In this document: piece after piece, positions 47,791-61,200 of the stretch
How positions within the stretch are numbered: the first letter of the stretch is position 1
How the letters are laid out: the number at the start of each line of letters is the position of its first letter
DNA from: Tetrapyrgos nigripes
Lineage: Eukaryota; Basidiomycota; Agaricomycetes; Agaricales; Campanellaceae
Direction: 5' to 3'
DNA: 64,000 nt
Assembly: GCA_013368315.1 (NCBI GenBank)
Contig: JAACJM010000076.1
Location: 124,001-188,000, forward strand
The notes under the pieces: model-generated
Database searches by the model: none
The model's input: only the letters and a program-made list of their open reading frames with translations
Told to the model about the DNA's origin: nothing
Translations under genes and position numbers: made by a program

Positions 47791-48338
47791 TTGCGACCCC
47801 CTGATTTGGGCTTCATGATACATTCCAGGTTGAGCACAGACTCTTTCGATGATGATCTCGAGTTCGAAGGGATCTTTCCCCCTGATCCCTTTGGTAGGAT
47901 TACTCCAGATAAGACCTATCTTACTGTCTTTCAACCACATCCCAATGATCCAAAGGAATGCGGTTATCATACATTCCGCCTACTATACTTACATACCGAT
48001 GGCGTGATTCAACTCAGCTCATTCACGTTGCATTTGGGCTCCAAGGATCTTCGGTTTGGACAGATGTTGTTGTACAGCCTTCCAATCACGAAACCTCTGA
48101 ATATGTTTGGAGATCCTATCTCGACTTTGGGACACTGAGGGCCCAGAACCGATCAGTGAGGGGCTCAGTTTACGTGAAGGCCACATTTCCTGATTGTTCT
48201 GTGACTGCTTGGGCCCACAGGACTCAAAATTTGCCTGAGCTGGAGGATTACTTGTTGCGCTTGGGTAAAGGATCTGGCCAAACGAGTCAGAGCCTCCAAG
48301 ATGAGAGGAAAAGATACCGTCCGAAGCAAAGGCACTAG
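47791..48338 (+). pseudogene. Degraded-looking open frame, unknown protein
   Basis: One frame reads FMIHSRLSTDSFDDDLEFEG, IFPPDPFGRITPDKTYLTVF and QPHPNDPKECGYHTFRLLYL to about 48,040. A second frame continues with VWTDVVVQPSNHETSEYVWR, SYLDFGTLRAQNRSVRGSVY and VKATFPDCSVTAWAHRTQNL to a stop near 48,338. Both parts have coding-like composition. A single frameshift or unseen intron near 48,030-48,060 would join them. No start codon or domain is convincing. It could be a decayed gene or a chance pair of open frames. Confidence 0.3.
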
Positions 48339-48766
48339 CCGTGATATACGCATGTACGCATCAGTAATCTACATAACTTGTACATAACACACTGAGTCTG
48401 AATATGATGATGTATCATATAACAACCCCCATCACCAATCTAGCCTTTCCCTCGGTGAACGTTAGGCACAGCTGTCCTTAGTATCGCCTGCTTTGCGATA
48501 TGTGATGGGCACTCGCCGAGCAGTGATACTTACGCGGTGAAGATGAGGAGCCGTTGATTGGCCGTTGGGTCTGGATTCGTGTATGCATTAATCTCCACCT
48601 CCGCTTATACAGCATACCGTCTGCCACCGTCTGCCCCCACGCTCAAATAACTGACACCAATGAGTTTTCCCAAACTCCCATTGCTAATCTTGAGCTCAAC
48701 AACGATGTATGAAACAGCGGCGAGAGAGCAATTACGATGATGAGGATACAATCATACAACAGAGAT

Positions 48767-48957
48767 CTGATCACTGGCCGCAGCACCATCATGATGTATA
48801 AATCCTAGGGACCTTCGTCGGAGCAATTCCCGGGACCTGGACCAGTCAAAGTCAGATTTCAAAGCATTGCAAGGATGTTTTAAATTTTTGGATTTATCGA
48901 TTTTTTGCAGCTTCCGCCGACGTCGCTTCCTACGCAAGTTCCTCGGACGGACCACCA
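48767..48957 (+). repeat. Dispersed repeat, copy B
   Basis: The partner of 46897-47062, about 1.9 kb downstream in the same orientation. A short stretch just before it (CGAGAGAGCAATTACGATGA, 48721) also resembles sequence near 49,620 (CGAGAGAGCAGCTACGAGGA), so more than one old repeat is mixed here. Confidence 0.8.
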
Positions 48958-49473
48958 TGACGCGTACGGCTCCTGCAGCTGGTCATCTTGAAGCCAGTCA
49001 TCGCCGACTCTCTACTCTGATCGAAACTTATACGTCCGTACGGCGACTTTTGTCGATGAGAATGATGTAGGTTTGAGGGACGTTTCAGAGACAGAATTTT
49101 CGACTCTGCCAAGTAGTGGTACCTGAGATTATTTTTATGAACCAGCCCAACTTACTAGACCTTACTAGGTCAGTACATATTGTCCACTATGGAAAAGAAA
49201 AGACATGACTGATCTTTGCTTGAAAACGCTTAAGAGTTCCTTGGCCAGCGCAGCGGCTGTGGCAAAGAAAAGAATCCAGTAATACTCCAAAAGAGGAACA
49301 AGGAACGCACCACGGATGTACACAGCTGTGATAGCGATGATGACGGAGTTGGTGGTGGTATGTAGAGTTTTGGGAGAGCATCCTTGACGTCGTTGAAACA
49401 GTTGGACGAAACGCAGGCACTGTCTAAACTTTTTTTCTCTTCTGCGGGCCGTGGCGTGCATTGGTGAGTTGCT

Positions 49474-49611
49474 GTATTGGCACGAAAGAGTGTTGTGGAA
49501 GAGTTGTTGAGAGTAGAAAGAGATGCATGTCACTTCCGGTATTGGCACGAAGGAAGAGTATTGTGGAAGAGTTGTTGAGAGCAACGGAGAGAGAACATAA
49601 ACAATGCATGT
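49474..49611. repeat. Imperfect tandem duplication of about 65-70 bp
   Basis: The block starting GTATTGGCACGAAAGAGTGT at 49474 is repeated starting GTATTGGCACGAAGGAAGAG at 49539. Both contain TTGTGGAAGAGTTGTTGAGA and end near an ATGCATGT. It lies in non-coding DNA. Confidence 0.85.
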
Positions 49612-50331
49612 ATTAAACGACGAGAGAGCAGCTACGAGGATACAACAGAAATTTTCAAGAGATGTTATCGATACAGTACGCAAGAAACTCCAAGAATACA
49701 AAACATAATTTCAAGTTAAAAATCACGGCGACAACAAAAACCGGAGCATCGAAAACGGTCATGAGGATCGTGAAGGATAGCAATAATCATATGCGACTGC
49801 GAATGAGTGCGCCACTAGATGGTGCCTGATGAAAAAAAATGAGCAAAGGCAAAAACGCTGGACTAGGACGAGACTGACCTAGCTATAGAGGCAATCTCGA
49901 CTCGTTCTTCTGTGACGAGCTTCTGCCTGATAAAACTCGTCGCGAAGGTCACCAGCGCTTTTCTTTTTGTGAAGTACGTAAACCGGTTTATTGACCGGTG
50001 AAGGAGTGTCGAAATGGGCAGACTGGGGTATGTGAAGGAGTGTAGACGGTAGCGAGAACGGCAGTCGAGTTCATAACGGCCATGATAGGTCGTGAAATGA
50101 CAAAGTGGCCAGGCTTTTTATAGGCAGAGATGAAAATAGGAGTGAAATTTTAAAAATGATCAATTAGGTTATCTGAGACGTTGCCAATTGCAACTGATAC
50201 GCGTGGGAAGGAGAGACACTGAGGTGACTAGATTTGGAGCAAAGAGTGTACATACTTATAAGAGCTGGTCACTGTCTGGGACGACGAGCTGTTGCGTAGA
50301 CTGACCAGCACGATCGACAGCTGGCTGTGTC

Positions 50332-52701
<2,370 letters not shown>

Positions 52702-53551
52702 TCCAAAGTAGAGAAGAGCAAGGCGAGGCAAGGCAAGGCAAAACAATATGGCAACGACAGGATGAAAGAATGAATAAATGAATGAAAGCGTCGACTCGAT
52801 TGTAATGAATGGACCAAGTCAGAAGAAATCCCAATATGTTCCCGATATATCATACATATAACCCAATTCTCTGTTGTGTGTTTTTTCTTTCTAAAATTTC
52901 CCTTTTTTGTTGTTACCCTTACTCCTCGCCATATTATGTTGGAAGTCAGGCATCTGACATTGGACTCTTTGTGCTTTTTGGATGTTGGGCGGTTGTTTTT
53001 CCTTCTACCCTCTTGTATAACTCCCTCTTACTCTTTTGTCGGTTATCCAATTTGGTTTTCTTTCTCTAGGCCAGGTTTGTTACCCACCCTTTTGTCCAGT
53101 CTTTCGTACCTCGACGACTCATTTCATTCCATCCCTCACATCGATATCGATATCACCATGGCCTTGTCTTGTTTGTCTAGTTCTGTCTTGTCACATAGTC
53201 TTTTTAAACTCTTGGTTTCTCTCTGTTTCTCGTTACTCCTCCCTGTTTCCCACAGACTGGTATAAAAGTTACTTCTTACCCTACTTATCTAACTCTCATT
53301 ACATACGTACAACATCAAAGTCCAAGCATTATATCTATAACATTCTTTTCTCTGTCTCCTTCGGAGTGAGTTTGATTTCAGAGTCACAAGAGACAAATGT
53401 GGCTGTCCATGAACCGGCCCGAGACTGACGGCTAGACGGATTTCCCTTTCGCTTGGCTTCAACTTTCACCACGAAATCATTGGACCACATTTGGACTCTG
53501 GAAAAAGATGTTTATCTTTAGATCTCTTCTATCTTTTGGACCAGCTTCGCT
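52702..53551. other. 3' flank of STE20 and promoter of the dehydrogenase gene
   Basis: About 850 bp that is strongly C/T-rich on the plus strand from about 52,870 to 53,280. Open frames in it are low-complexity products of this bias. I see no gene. Confidence 0.5.
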
Positions 53552-54675
53552 ATGTCTTCTCCTGCCCCAGATTCTCCTACAATCGCCATCATAGGCGCAG
53601 GAGGGATGGGCTCCAAGATGGCTTTACGAATGTATAACTCGGGCAGCGGTCCCATCCTTACAGAACTCACAGGCAGATCCCCTGCAACTCTTCAACGCGC
53701 ACAAGAATGTGGTATGGTCCATACTCCATGGACCGACATCTTAACCCGTTCAACCCATATCCTCAGTATCGTCCCTCCCCAAGACGCGTTTTCCGTCGCT
53801 GGACAGGTTTTCTCTTATTGGTATTCTTTGGCGCAATCCGAATCAGGAACGGCTGAATTCAAGAGTAGAAAAATCACCTTCGTGGATTGTAACGCTGTTA
53901 ATGTGGACACGATGAGGAAGATGAAAAGGCTTTTTGAGGGGACGCCTATTAAAGTGATTGATGGGTCGATTATTGGTGGTCCGCCTTCGGAGAAGTATAA
54001 CCCTGGGTTGTATCTCTCTGCGGATGAAGAGGACACAGAGACTTTGGAGGATGTTGTTCGGATTATGACCAAGTTTGGGCTGCAACCGTTTCCTTTAAGA
54101 GGTGAAGGATCGAGCTGTGGGGATGCGAGTGCGCTGAAGATGGCTAATACTGTGAGTCTTCTGTCATTTTTGCAATTGGTACCAGGTTCTGGTTCTGGAC
54201 GTTTGCTGACTAGAATGGAATATGTAGGGCATAGTGAAAGGAGCCATTGGACTATTCACGTCTATGATACTAAGTAATTTTTGTTCGTTTGCATGTGTGC
54301 TCATGAACTCAAACCAGATCTTCAGCTGCCAACGCCTCCTCTCCTGCAACCGCCGACGCCTTGATCCATTCCTTGAGTATATCCCAACCAGCCTTCCTCG
54401 ATCAAATATCTCGTCTCGTTCCTCAAATGATACCCAAAGCCTATCGCTTCACTGGTGAATTCAAAGAGCTCGCCGAATCTGTCGTAGGTTCAGAATGTCA
54501 ACAAGTCTTCGAGGGAATGATCAAGGTCTTTGAGAGAGTGTCTCAAGCACATGCGGATCATGTTGAAGGAAAGCCGGAAGGCGCTGAGGTTGATGTACTG
54601 AAGCAGTTTGCCGCGAAAGCAAAGGAGACTTATGATTCGAATAAGGGTATTAATTGGGCGCCGGAGAAGTCTTGA
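53552..54675 (+). CDS. NAD-binding 6-phosphogluconate dehydrogenase-like protein (DUF1932 type)
   Basis: The N-terminal Rossmann domain (TIAIIGAGGMGSKMALRMYN, with GxGxxG) belongs to the beta-hydroxyacid dehydrogenase superfamily. SIVPPQDAFSVAGQVF, ITFVDCNAVNVDTMRKMKRL and VIDGSIIGGPPSEKYNPGLY follow. The catalytic-lysine region fits CGDASALKMANTGIVKGAIG. A helical C-terminal domain of DUF1932 type comes last (LVPQMIPKAYRFTGEFKELA; FEGMIKVFERVSQAHADHVE). Exon 1 ends after Thr200 (ACT|GTGAGT). The model with introns ending at 54227 and 54325 gives 331 residues with stop at 54673-54675. The reaction is probably NAD(P)-dependent hydroxyacid oxidation, substrate unknown. The 3' two thirds of the gene were tandemly duplicated (see 55032). 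Confidence 0.88.
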
Positions 54676-55031
54676 ATGAGGAGAGTACTTGGTTGTGGTG
54701 GAAGATAGAAGAATTGGACGATATAGAAATGATTATAATGTGGGTGTTGTTTCTCCTCATTTTTGACAGCTTTCTTGATACGATTGGTTTGCAGTAGACT
54801 AACGGTGAACCGAGAAAGAACAGCCTTAATTAAATCTGTACAGCCTATCAGTTTTCAGTGTAGCACAGACACATCCTATCGTCCCTTGCTTTCACCTTGA
54901 AGGAACAGCGCATGTTAAATTTATGTGGCGACTGCTTATCTGGAAAGTAAAGCGTCGCGAGGGTCTTATAAACGACAGAGGAACTGCCGTCGAGCTCCGG
55001 TCGCGTTTGCGACTACAGCTCGACTAGGAGG
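53866..55031 (+). repeat. Tandem duplication, unit 1 (1,166 bp)
   Basis: Runs from TAGAAAAATCACC inside the dehydrogenase gene through its 3' UTR to ...CGACTAGGAGG. The next base starts unit 2. It matches unit 2 throughout, including introns and the 3' flank (ACTTGGTTG...GACAGCTTTCTTGATACG, CACCTTGAAGGAA). Confidence 0.88.
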
Positions 55032-55836
55032 TAGAAAAATCATCTTTGTGGATTGCAACGCTGCTAATGTGGATATGATGAGGAAGATAAAAAGGCTTTT
55101 TGAGGGGACGCCTATCAGAGTGATTGATGGGTCGATTATTGGTGGTCCGCCTTCGGAGAAGTATAACCGGGTTGTATCTCTCTGCGGATGAAGAGGACGC
55201 AGAGGCTTTGGAAGATATTGTTCGGCTTACGGCCAAGTTTGGGCTGCAACCGTTTCCTTTGAGAGGCGAAGGGTCGAGTTGTGGGGATGCGAGTGCGATG
55301 AAGATGGCCAATACTGCGAGTCTTCTGTCGTTTTTTCCATTGGTATCATTTTCTGGTTCTAGATGTTTGCTGACTAGAATGAAATATGTAGGACATATCG
55401 AAAGGAGCCATTGGGCAATTCGTGTCTATGACCCTAATTAATTCTTGTTCGTTCGCGTGTGTGCTCATGAACTCAAACCAGATCTTCAGCTGTCAACGCC
55501 TCCTCTCCAACTGCCGACCCCTTGATCCATTCCTTGAGTATATCCCAACCAGCCTTCCTCGATCAAATCTCTCGTCTCATTCCTCAAATGATACCCAGAG
55601 CCTATCGCTTCACTGGTGAATTCAAAGAGCTCGCCGAATTTGTCGTGGGTTCAGAATGTCAACAAGTCTTCGAGGCAATGATCAAGATCTTTGAGAGAGT
55701 GTCTCAAGCACATGCGAATCATATTGAAGGAAAGCCGGAAGGCGCTGAGGTTGATATACTGAGGGAGTTTGCTGCGAAAGCAAAGGAGATTTATGATTCG
55801 AATAAGGGTATTACTTGGGTGCCGGAGAAGTCCTGA
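55032..55836 (+). pseudogene. 5'-truncated, frameshifted copy of the dehydrogenase gene
   Basis: The copy lacks the first about 105 codons, so the GxGxxG nucleotide-binding site is gone. It opens at the duplication breakpoint and reads IIFVDCNAANVDMMRKIKRL, then VIDGSIIGGPPSEKYN. A 2-bp deletion near 55,168 (ACCGGG where the parent has ACCCTGGG) then shifts the frame into an early stop. The rest is intact: EGSSCGDASAMKMANT, splice sites, and the last exon LIPQMIPRAYRFTGEFKELA. Several amino-acid changes relative to the parent (for example ESVVG to EFVVG) indicate relaxed constraint. It has no own promoter apart from the parent's 3' flank. Confidence 0.92.
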
Positions 55837-56210
55837 ATGAGAAGAGTACTTGGTTGCCGTGGAAGATAGAGGAATTGGACGATATAGAAATGGTGTATAA
55901 TGTGGGTGTTGTTTTTCCTCGTTTTTGACAGCTTTCTTGATACGATTGGTTTGCAGCAGACCAAGAAAGAACAGCCCAAATTATATCTGTACAGCCTATC
56001 AGCTTTCTTCTATCGTCACCTATCACTGACACCATCATGCACACGGTGTTGAACGTAAGCCCTTGCCTTCACCTTGAAGGAAGAGCACACGTAAATGTAA
56101 CCTTAAAGAAGACATGTACAATACGAAGTAGACCTTGATTTTGGCGATGGAATATACGCAAGCTGGAAGGATCTTGAGTTGCGTTTGCGACGTACAGCTC
56201 GTTTAGGAGG
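55032..56210 (+). repeat. Tandem duplication, unit 2 (1,179 bp)
   Basis: Starts TAGAAAAATCATC and ends ...CGTTTAGGAGG, followed by unique sequence CAAAGAGACC. Both units end in the same TAGGAGG, so both breakpoints can be read directly. Divergence is modest and spread along the unit. Confidence 0.88.
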
Positions 56211-56463
56211 CAAAGAGACCTCCAAGCCAAGCATATTTTCGCTTTTTGTTCTCTTCATTGAGCCAATTGCGTATGCGGACTTTCGCTTCTCTTTTGCTGA
56301 AATAAATCTGGAATGTATTCTTCTTGTGGGCGTCAGGCTGTGTGAAAAGACAAAGCAGAGTACAAAGGAAAAGCGGGAAGCGCGTGGGCGACATGGGATC
56401 AAACGCTACGCATCAGAATCAGAAGGTCTTAAAAGCCAGATATGCTCTGTACAATCATGTCCT

Positions 56464-57789
56464 ATGGTTCTCCCGAGTTTCTTCTCTCCTCGCAAGCTAC
56501 GTCCCCCAGTCCCGAATTTTGAGCTACAACCTCCCACAAACTCCCATATTGTCGCCAGTCATGAGCTCCTCTTCTCTATCTTCAGGCATCTCGACTGCAG
56601 GGACCTCTTCAGTGTCTCCAGCACGTGTAGAGCCTGGTCGTTTGTAGCCTGTCGGTTGCTCTATAAGGGCGTTGTACTCAACTGGGAGTATCGACGAGTA
56701 GGGCTCAACGTTCCTCGAGTACGAGAAAATGTCCGTCAGCTCAAGATTTACCTCTCGGAACTCCGAGAGGCTTCTCCGCCTGATTGGATCTGCGATTTCC
56801 TTAGAAGTCTACCTCACAGCTCTCTACAATCCCTCTCCATTCGTAACGGCGGAGTAGACTCTGATGACAAGTTCTTCTCAGCCCTCATACGTTCTCCGGC
56901 TCTCCAATCCATCTCTCGTCTATCTATAGACGGCCAATATCATACACTCATGTCCGGAGACCACCTCTTCCGTGTTCTCTGCGCCTCTCCCAGATTGAAA
57001 AGGCTCTACATTCGCCTTCACAACACAGAGACCGAATGGAAGAAAAGCATCCCCCACAACGTTACTTTCGTTCACAACTCTATCGAATTCGCTCGTATCA
57101 GGGTACCACGAGTAACACACGAGTTGCTTATCCTACTCAACTCCCTAGCTCCCTCTCTTCGAGAACTCGAGCTCAACATCGACAAGGTCACCGTTTCCGA
57201 AGCATATCACATCCTCCTCCCCTGCATGAAGAAACTCAGGCCAGACCTTCGAGTTCTTAAAGTCCAGATTCTCAAATGCGAAGCTCCCTTCCTCGACGAG
57301 GTGGTCGAGCAGTTTCCTGCGTTGAAGGAGCTATATTGCACGGGATACTCCTTCTCGGGGTCAACACTTAGGCGTGTTTCGACCAAGTTGGAGAGGTTGA
57401 CTTTGTGTAATAGCTTTCCAAAGCCAATCGATGAGAAGGATTTGCTTGACTTTTTGGATGACCACGTATCGAGGCCTTTGAAGAAGCTCGTTCTTCTGAG
57501 AACACCGTTTAGGGATTATGTTTCTCTCCAGGCGGCTTGTAGGGAACGAGGTGTAGACTTTGTGGTGGAATCACACTGGCCGCAAAATATAACGACTTTG
57601 TGAGTTCTGTCTTTATTCTGCTTCTGGGTTGTCTTCTAACAGCGTATTGTTTGTCTTTCCAGTGACGAAAAAGCAACTCCCCGTACCCCATCTAACGAAT
57701 TATACCTATCTCCATCTTCCCCCGGTAAATCTCGCGAATTACGACGCAGAAGGAATATTTCACTGTCCAGTAAATCGAGTCCTCTTTGA
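56464..57789 (+). CDS. F-box-like protein with leucine-rich segments
   Basis: The start MVLPSFFSPRKLRPPVPNFE precedes an F-box (VASHELLFSIFRHLDCRDLF with VSSTCRAWSFVACRLLYKGV). The body has LRR-like blocks (SSLQSLSIRNGGVDSDDKFF, PRLKRLYIRLHNTETEWKKS, PSLRELELNIDKVTVSEAYH, PALKELYCTGYSF, TKLERLTLCNSF). Reading through gives a stop just after ITTL, but an intron at 57600-57662 (GTGAGT...TTCCAG) joins ITTF to DEKATPRTPSNELYLSPSSP and a basic tail ending SLSSKSSPL, with TGA at 57787-57789. I prefer the spliced form. The frame stays open upstream to 56,179, but the 56464 ATG is the natural start. The body is about 420 residues. Target unknown. Confidence 0.82.
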
Positions 57790-57949
57790 AATTTATATTT
57801 GATTGTATTGTATACGTACCGATCACGATCACAATGGTGTATTGATAGTCTATAAAATATGATCTCGGAATCTATTCTAATTTTAGTGAAACGACTTTTG
57901 AAAGGATTCAAGATGGATTCACTGGGTAGTGGGACGCAAAAGCAAAAGC

Positions 57950-57959
57950 AAAAAAAAAA
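57950..57959 (-). terminator. RNA polymerase III terminator of tRNA-Arg
   Basis: A run of ten T residues on the minus strand lies about 17 nt after the tRNA 3' end, the normal Pol III stop signal. Confidence 0.8.
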
Positions 57960-57976
57960 GACAGAGCAATTATTAG

Positions 57977-58049
57977 AACCCCTGGCGGGACTCGAACCCG
58001 CAACCTCCAGATTAGAAGTCTGAAATCATAACCATTAGACAACAGGGGC
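57977..58049 (-). tRNA. tRNA-Arg (anticodon UCU)
   Basis: The cloverleaf folds fully in 73 nt: acceptor GCCCCTG with CAGGGGT (one G-T pair), D arm with TCTAATGGTTATGA, anticodon stem TCAGA/TCTGG around loop CTTCTAA giving anticodon TCT, and T arm GCGGGTTCGAGTCCCGC. There is no intron in the anticodon loop. It reads AGA codons. The A and B box promoter sequences lie inside the gene. Confidence 0.95.
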
Positions 58050-58268
58050 ATGCAGAAATCTCTCGAATTTTGGGTTCCAGATACTAGTGAGGGAGCATAT
58101 CTCAGCATTATTTCCTAATTGCTAAATTACATGTCTACTTGATACAGATGATGCATGCATGTGTATGAATATACAGTGAGAGAAAGAATACGTGAGCAAA
58201 TTGTACATAAGTGAGAGTGAAATGTAAGAAAAGAAATCATTGACCAAGCCCAAGCAAACGCGGCGAAA

Positions 58269-61200
58269 TCAGTACAGTGGTGACCATCCTGGGGCTGAGG
58301 TTAATACTCACGCAAAAGGAAGCAAAAACTCGAATACTTACCATGATAAATGGCGCTAAGATTGGCAGGATCTCGCGCGTCTGCAACCAAGCCCCGAACC
58401 ACAGCAGCAACACTCATAGACTTGTCCAATTTCCTGATCACACCAGTCAGAGCACGATCAGCTGCCTCCTCAGCTGTACCAGACCCCATCGTGAGTGCGG
58501 TGACTCCCAGCTTCTCCATCTGCTCTTGTATGATAGTATCCTTGCTGCTCTCCTTCTCTTTATCTTTATTCTTCTCTTTCCCTTTCTTTTTCCCCGGCTC
58601 CCCCTCCTCTGATTCCGTATTCTCTTCTGGTACAGTCTGAGCTTTCTTGGCTTTGATCTCGCTCACGGTCCTGTGAGAAGTAAAGTGAAAGAATTAGCTA
58701 AGGACACCCGGCAAAGAAGATAGCGTAGACGCACCAATTATGCAAGGGATCATGTCGGAAAACTTCCAGAACCGTCATCATGACCTCAGAACCATCTCGA
58801 AGCACACGAAGAGTTTCCTCTGCACAACGCTGGAAGACACCGTCAGTGCCTGATATACCCATCCCGTCAACCATGTCTCTGGTCATCCTGAAAGGAACAG
58901 TCTCCGGTATAGGGAGCAGTTTACCCTGAAAAGAAGTGAGCCTCAACAGACAACCTAGAGATGAAGATCGGTGATATTTACCTGGTCGAAAGCAATACCC
59001 AAATCAATATGGACAAGTTGACCACTATGAGTGTCCAAGAGGATATTGGACGTGTGCCGGTCACCCAATCCCAATATATGACCAACGATAGAAGTAGTAG
59101 CGACACTTCTGGTATAGTTGAGCCTCATAGAAAACCAAGATATCGGGGTCTTGTGCTTCTCTCTGAAATAGTGTCGCATCACGGGAGGGAATTGCTCGGC
59201 GTATTTGAGGTAATGTGCCAGCTTCGCTTCTGATGTACGAGGAGGATTATTCGCATTCTTATGGTAAGCATCACCGTAGTCCTTGACAATCTTCTGCATT
59301 TGACCAGCCATTTTACCAGGAGGAAGATATCTGAGAGAATGTTGGTTAGCAAGCTTTTGCTACGAAGGCGTTCATAACTTACTTCTGATGAGCTGGGCTA
59401 AGCCATTGGCGTAAAGGCTGAGTGTTTACCACGAACTCAAGGACGCCAGCTTGCGTATCCAACGGAACAACCCTGTAGGTCCGAATGGACAAATTACGAC
59501 GCCTCGTTTCACTGTCGCGACGAAGCACCATATTGACTAACTCGAAAACTTGCTCCATGACTGCATCTTGACGCAAATCATCACTCTCCTCTCCTTTGAA
59601 CTGAGGATAGGAGTTTAGACGAGATCTCTTCTATGCAAGAAGAAAACCTACCAGCTGTTTATGCTTGGTGCCATCCATGGCAGTACACCAGGTAATCTTC
59701 GGAAGATTGACTCCACCGGCAACCTCAAAAGTGTTGGGATATTTGTCAATCCAAACACAATTGCTGTATTTCATCGAAGGATCGACCGGGGTGCTAACGG
59801 TCATGACGGGTACCCTGCCACGACATCTGCTCAAGTGCAAGATCTTGTTGTCTGCATTCACCTTCACAGTCTGGCCACTAGAGGGTCTTTGTTTGAGTTT
59901 CTTCGCGGGTTGGTTAGCCAGGTCCAAAGCCGCCAAACAAATCTCTTCGATGGCAAGGGTTCTGTCCTGAGATGCAGGATCATTGCGCAACTTAGAGAAG
60001 ATGTCGGTAGCGGCTGTACTTCGTTCGTTCTGGGAGGCTGAGAGAGTAGCAGGACTAGAATGTCGACCCGATGTGCGTCTCGATTTAGCAGTCTCGTCAA
60101 CGGGTATCAAAGGCTTCAAGCAAAAGACCTGATACAGGGTATGAAAGGGGTGCTCCTGGCTCATACGGAGAATGACATTGTGTAACAGCTTCTGTGCTTT
60201 TGTGTCTTTCTCTGCGCTGGAGAGCCTAGCCGTGAGTTGATGCTAGAGAAATATTGTTCAGACTGTTGCTTCGCTACTCAAGAACAAACCAAAACACACT
60301 CACAGCCAAAAACAAGAACTTCCTAGATGCGATCCGTCCCAGTGCATCCTCCAGTTTCGATTCTATATGGTCATTGTGGAAATTTGCAAGCCACAACGAA
60401 CAGAAACGTATGGGTGCGTCTTCGTCGAAGATGTCAGTCGCTTCAAGACACAAGGAATACATTTCTATTGCTTGTTTGAGGAATTCGTCGCGTTCTCGGG
60501 TGAACTGCTCATCTTCATCGGTGTCGTGTTTCAAGATCTTGGCGGCTTTGTTTCTAGCATTGTAAACCTTATTGAATTCGCTCGTCCCGTCCCGACCCCG
60601 CCTTTTCAGTTCTGCCAGCTGTGCATCGCGTTCCCTTAGCTCTTGCTCCTTTCGTTCCCGATAGAATTTCCACCTCAAGGCATCTGGTGATTTGAGGATG
60701 GCATAATACTGCCTTTCAGCAAACATCGCATATTCATGATGGATTTGAGCGTGGGCATGTGATTCAGTATTTGATGAGCTACCCTCAAGTAAGGCGATAG
60801 CAGGCTGGAAAAATTCTCGAGATATGTGAGACGGTTTCTCCAGACAAGCTTGTGCCGTCCATGAACCCTTTAAGGGGTCAGAAAATCTGCACGCCATGCA
60901 TGAATGAGATATTACTTACCAACTGAGCAGTCGCGAGAGCCACATCTATCCGCATTTGAGGCTCCAATGAAGTATGCTGAAGTGGGCGTAGAAGATCCTT
61001 GAGAGACTCGACAGCATGCTTGGGTTCTTGGTCAAGCCAAAGCACAGAAGCGAATTCCTCTGACGATTGGAAGGAAGGTGACGTTTCGAGCTTCTTGGCG
61101 CGAAGCACAGAATTCAAGGCTATCTGTATCTGTTGGGCACCTCTCGCCGCTTTAGAGAGAGACAGTAAACAGCCTTTCTCTACGTCCAAAAGTAATTGGC

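Larger units (their letters stand above)
46508..50331. other. Gene-poor, repeat-bearing interval with the STE20 promoter at its right end
   Basis: About 3.8 kb without a confidently called gene. It contains two diverged copies of a roughly 170-190 bp segment (46897 and 48767), a short local duplication (GAACACGGCCAGTTGCTCCC near 46,573 resembles a copy near 47,073), a tandem duplication at 49474-49611, and a degraded-looking open frame at 47791-48338. The right end (about 49,900-50,331) is the STE20 promoter, recognisable because a copy lies at 27.3 kb. The mix suggests a graveyard of old insertions and duplications. Confidence 0.55.

Noticed and set aside
49165..49701. 178-codon minus-strand open frame
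   Set aside because: It runs through an imperfect tandem duplication, is Ser/Leu-biased and shows no domain or splice logic.
52809..53428. Overlapping plus-strand open frames rich in Phe, Leu and Ser
   Set aside because: They are products of the C/T-rich strand bias between STE20 and the dehydrogenase gene.
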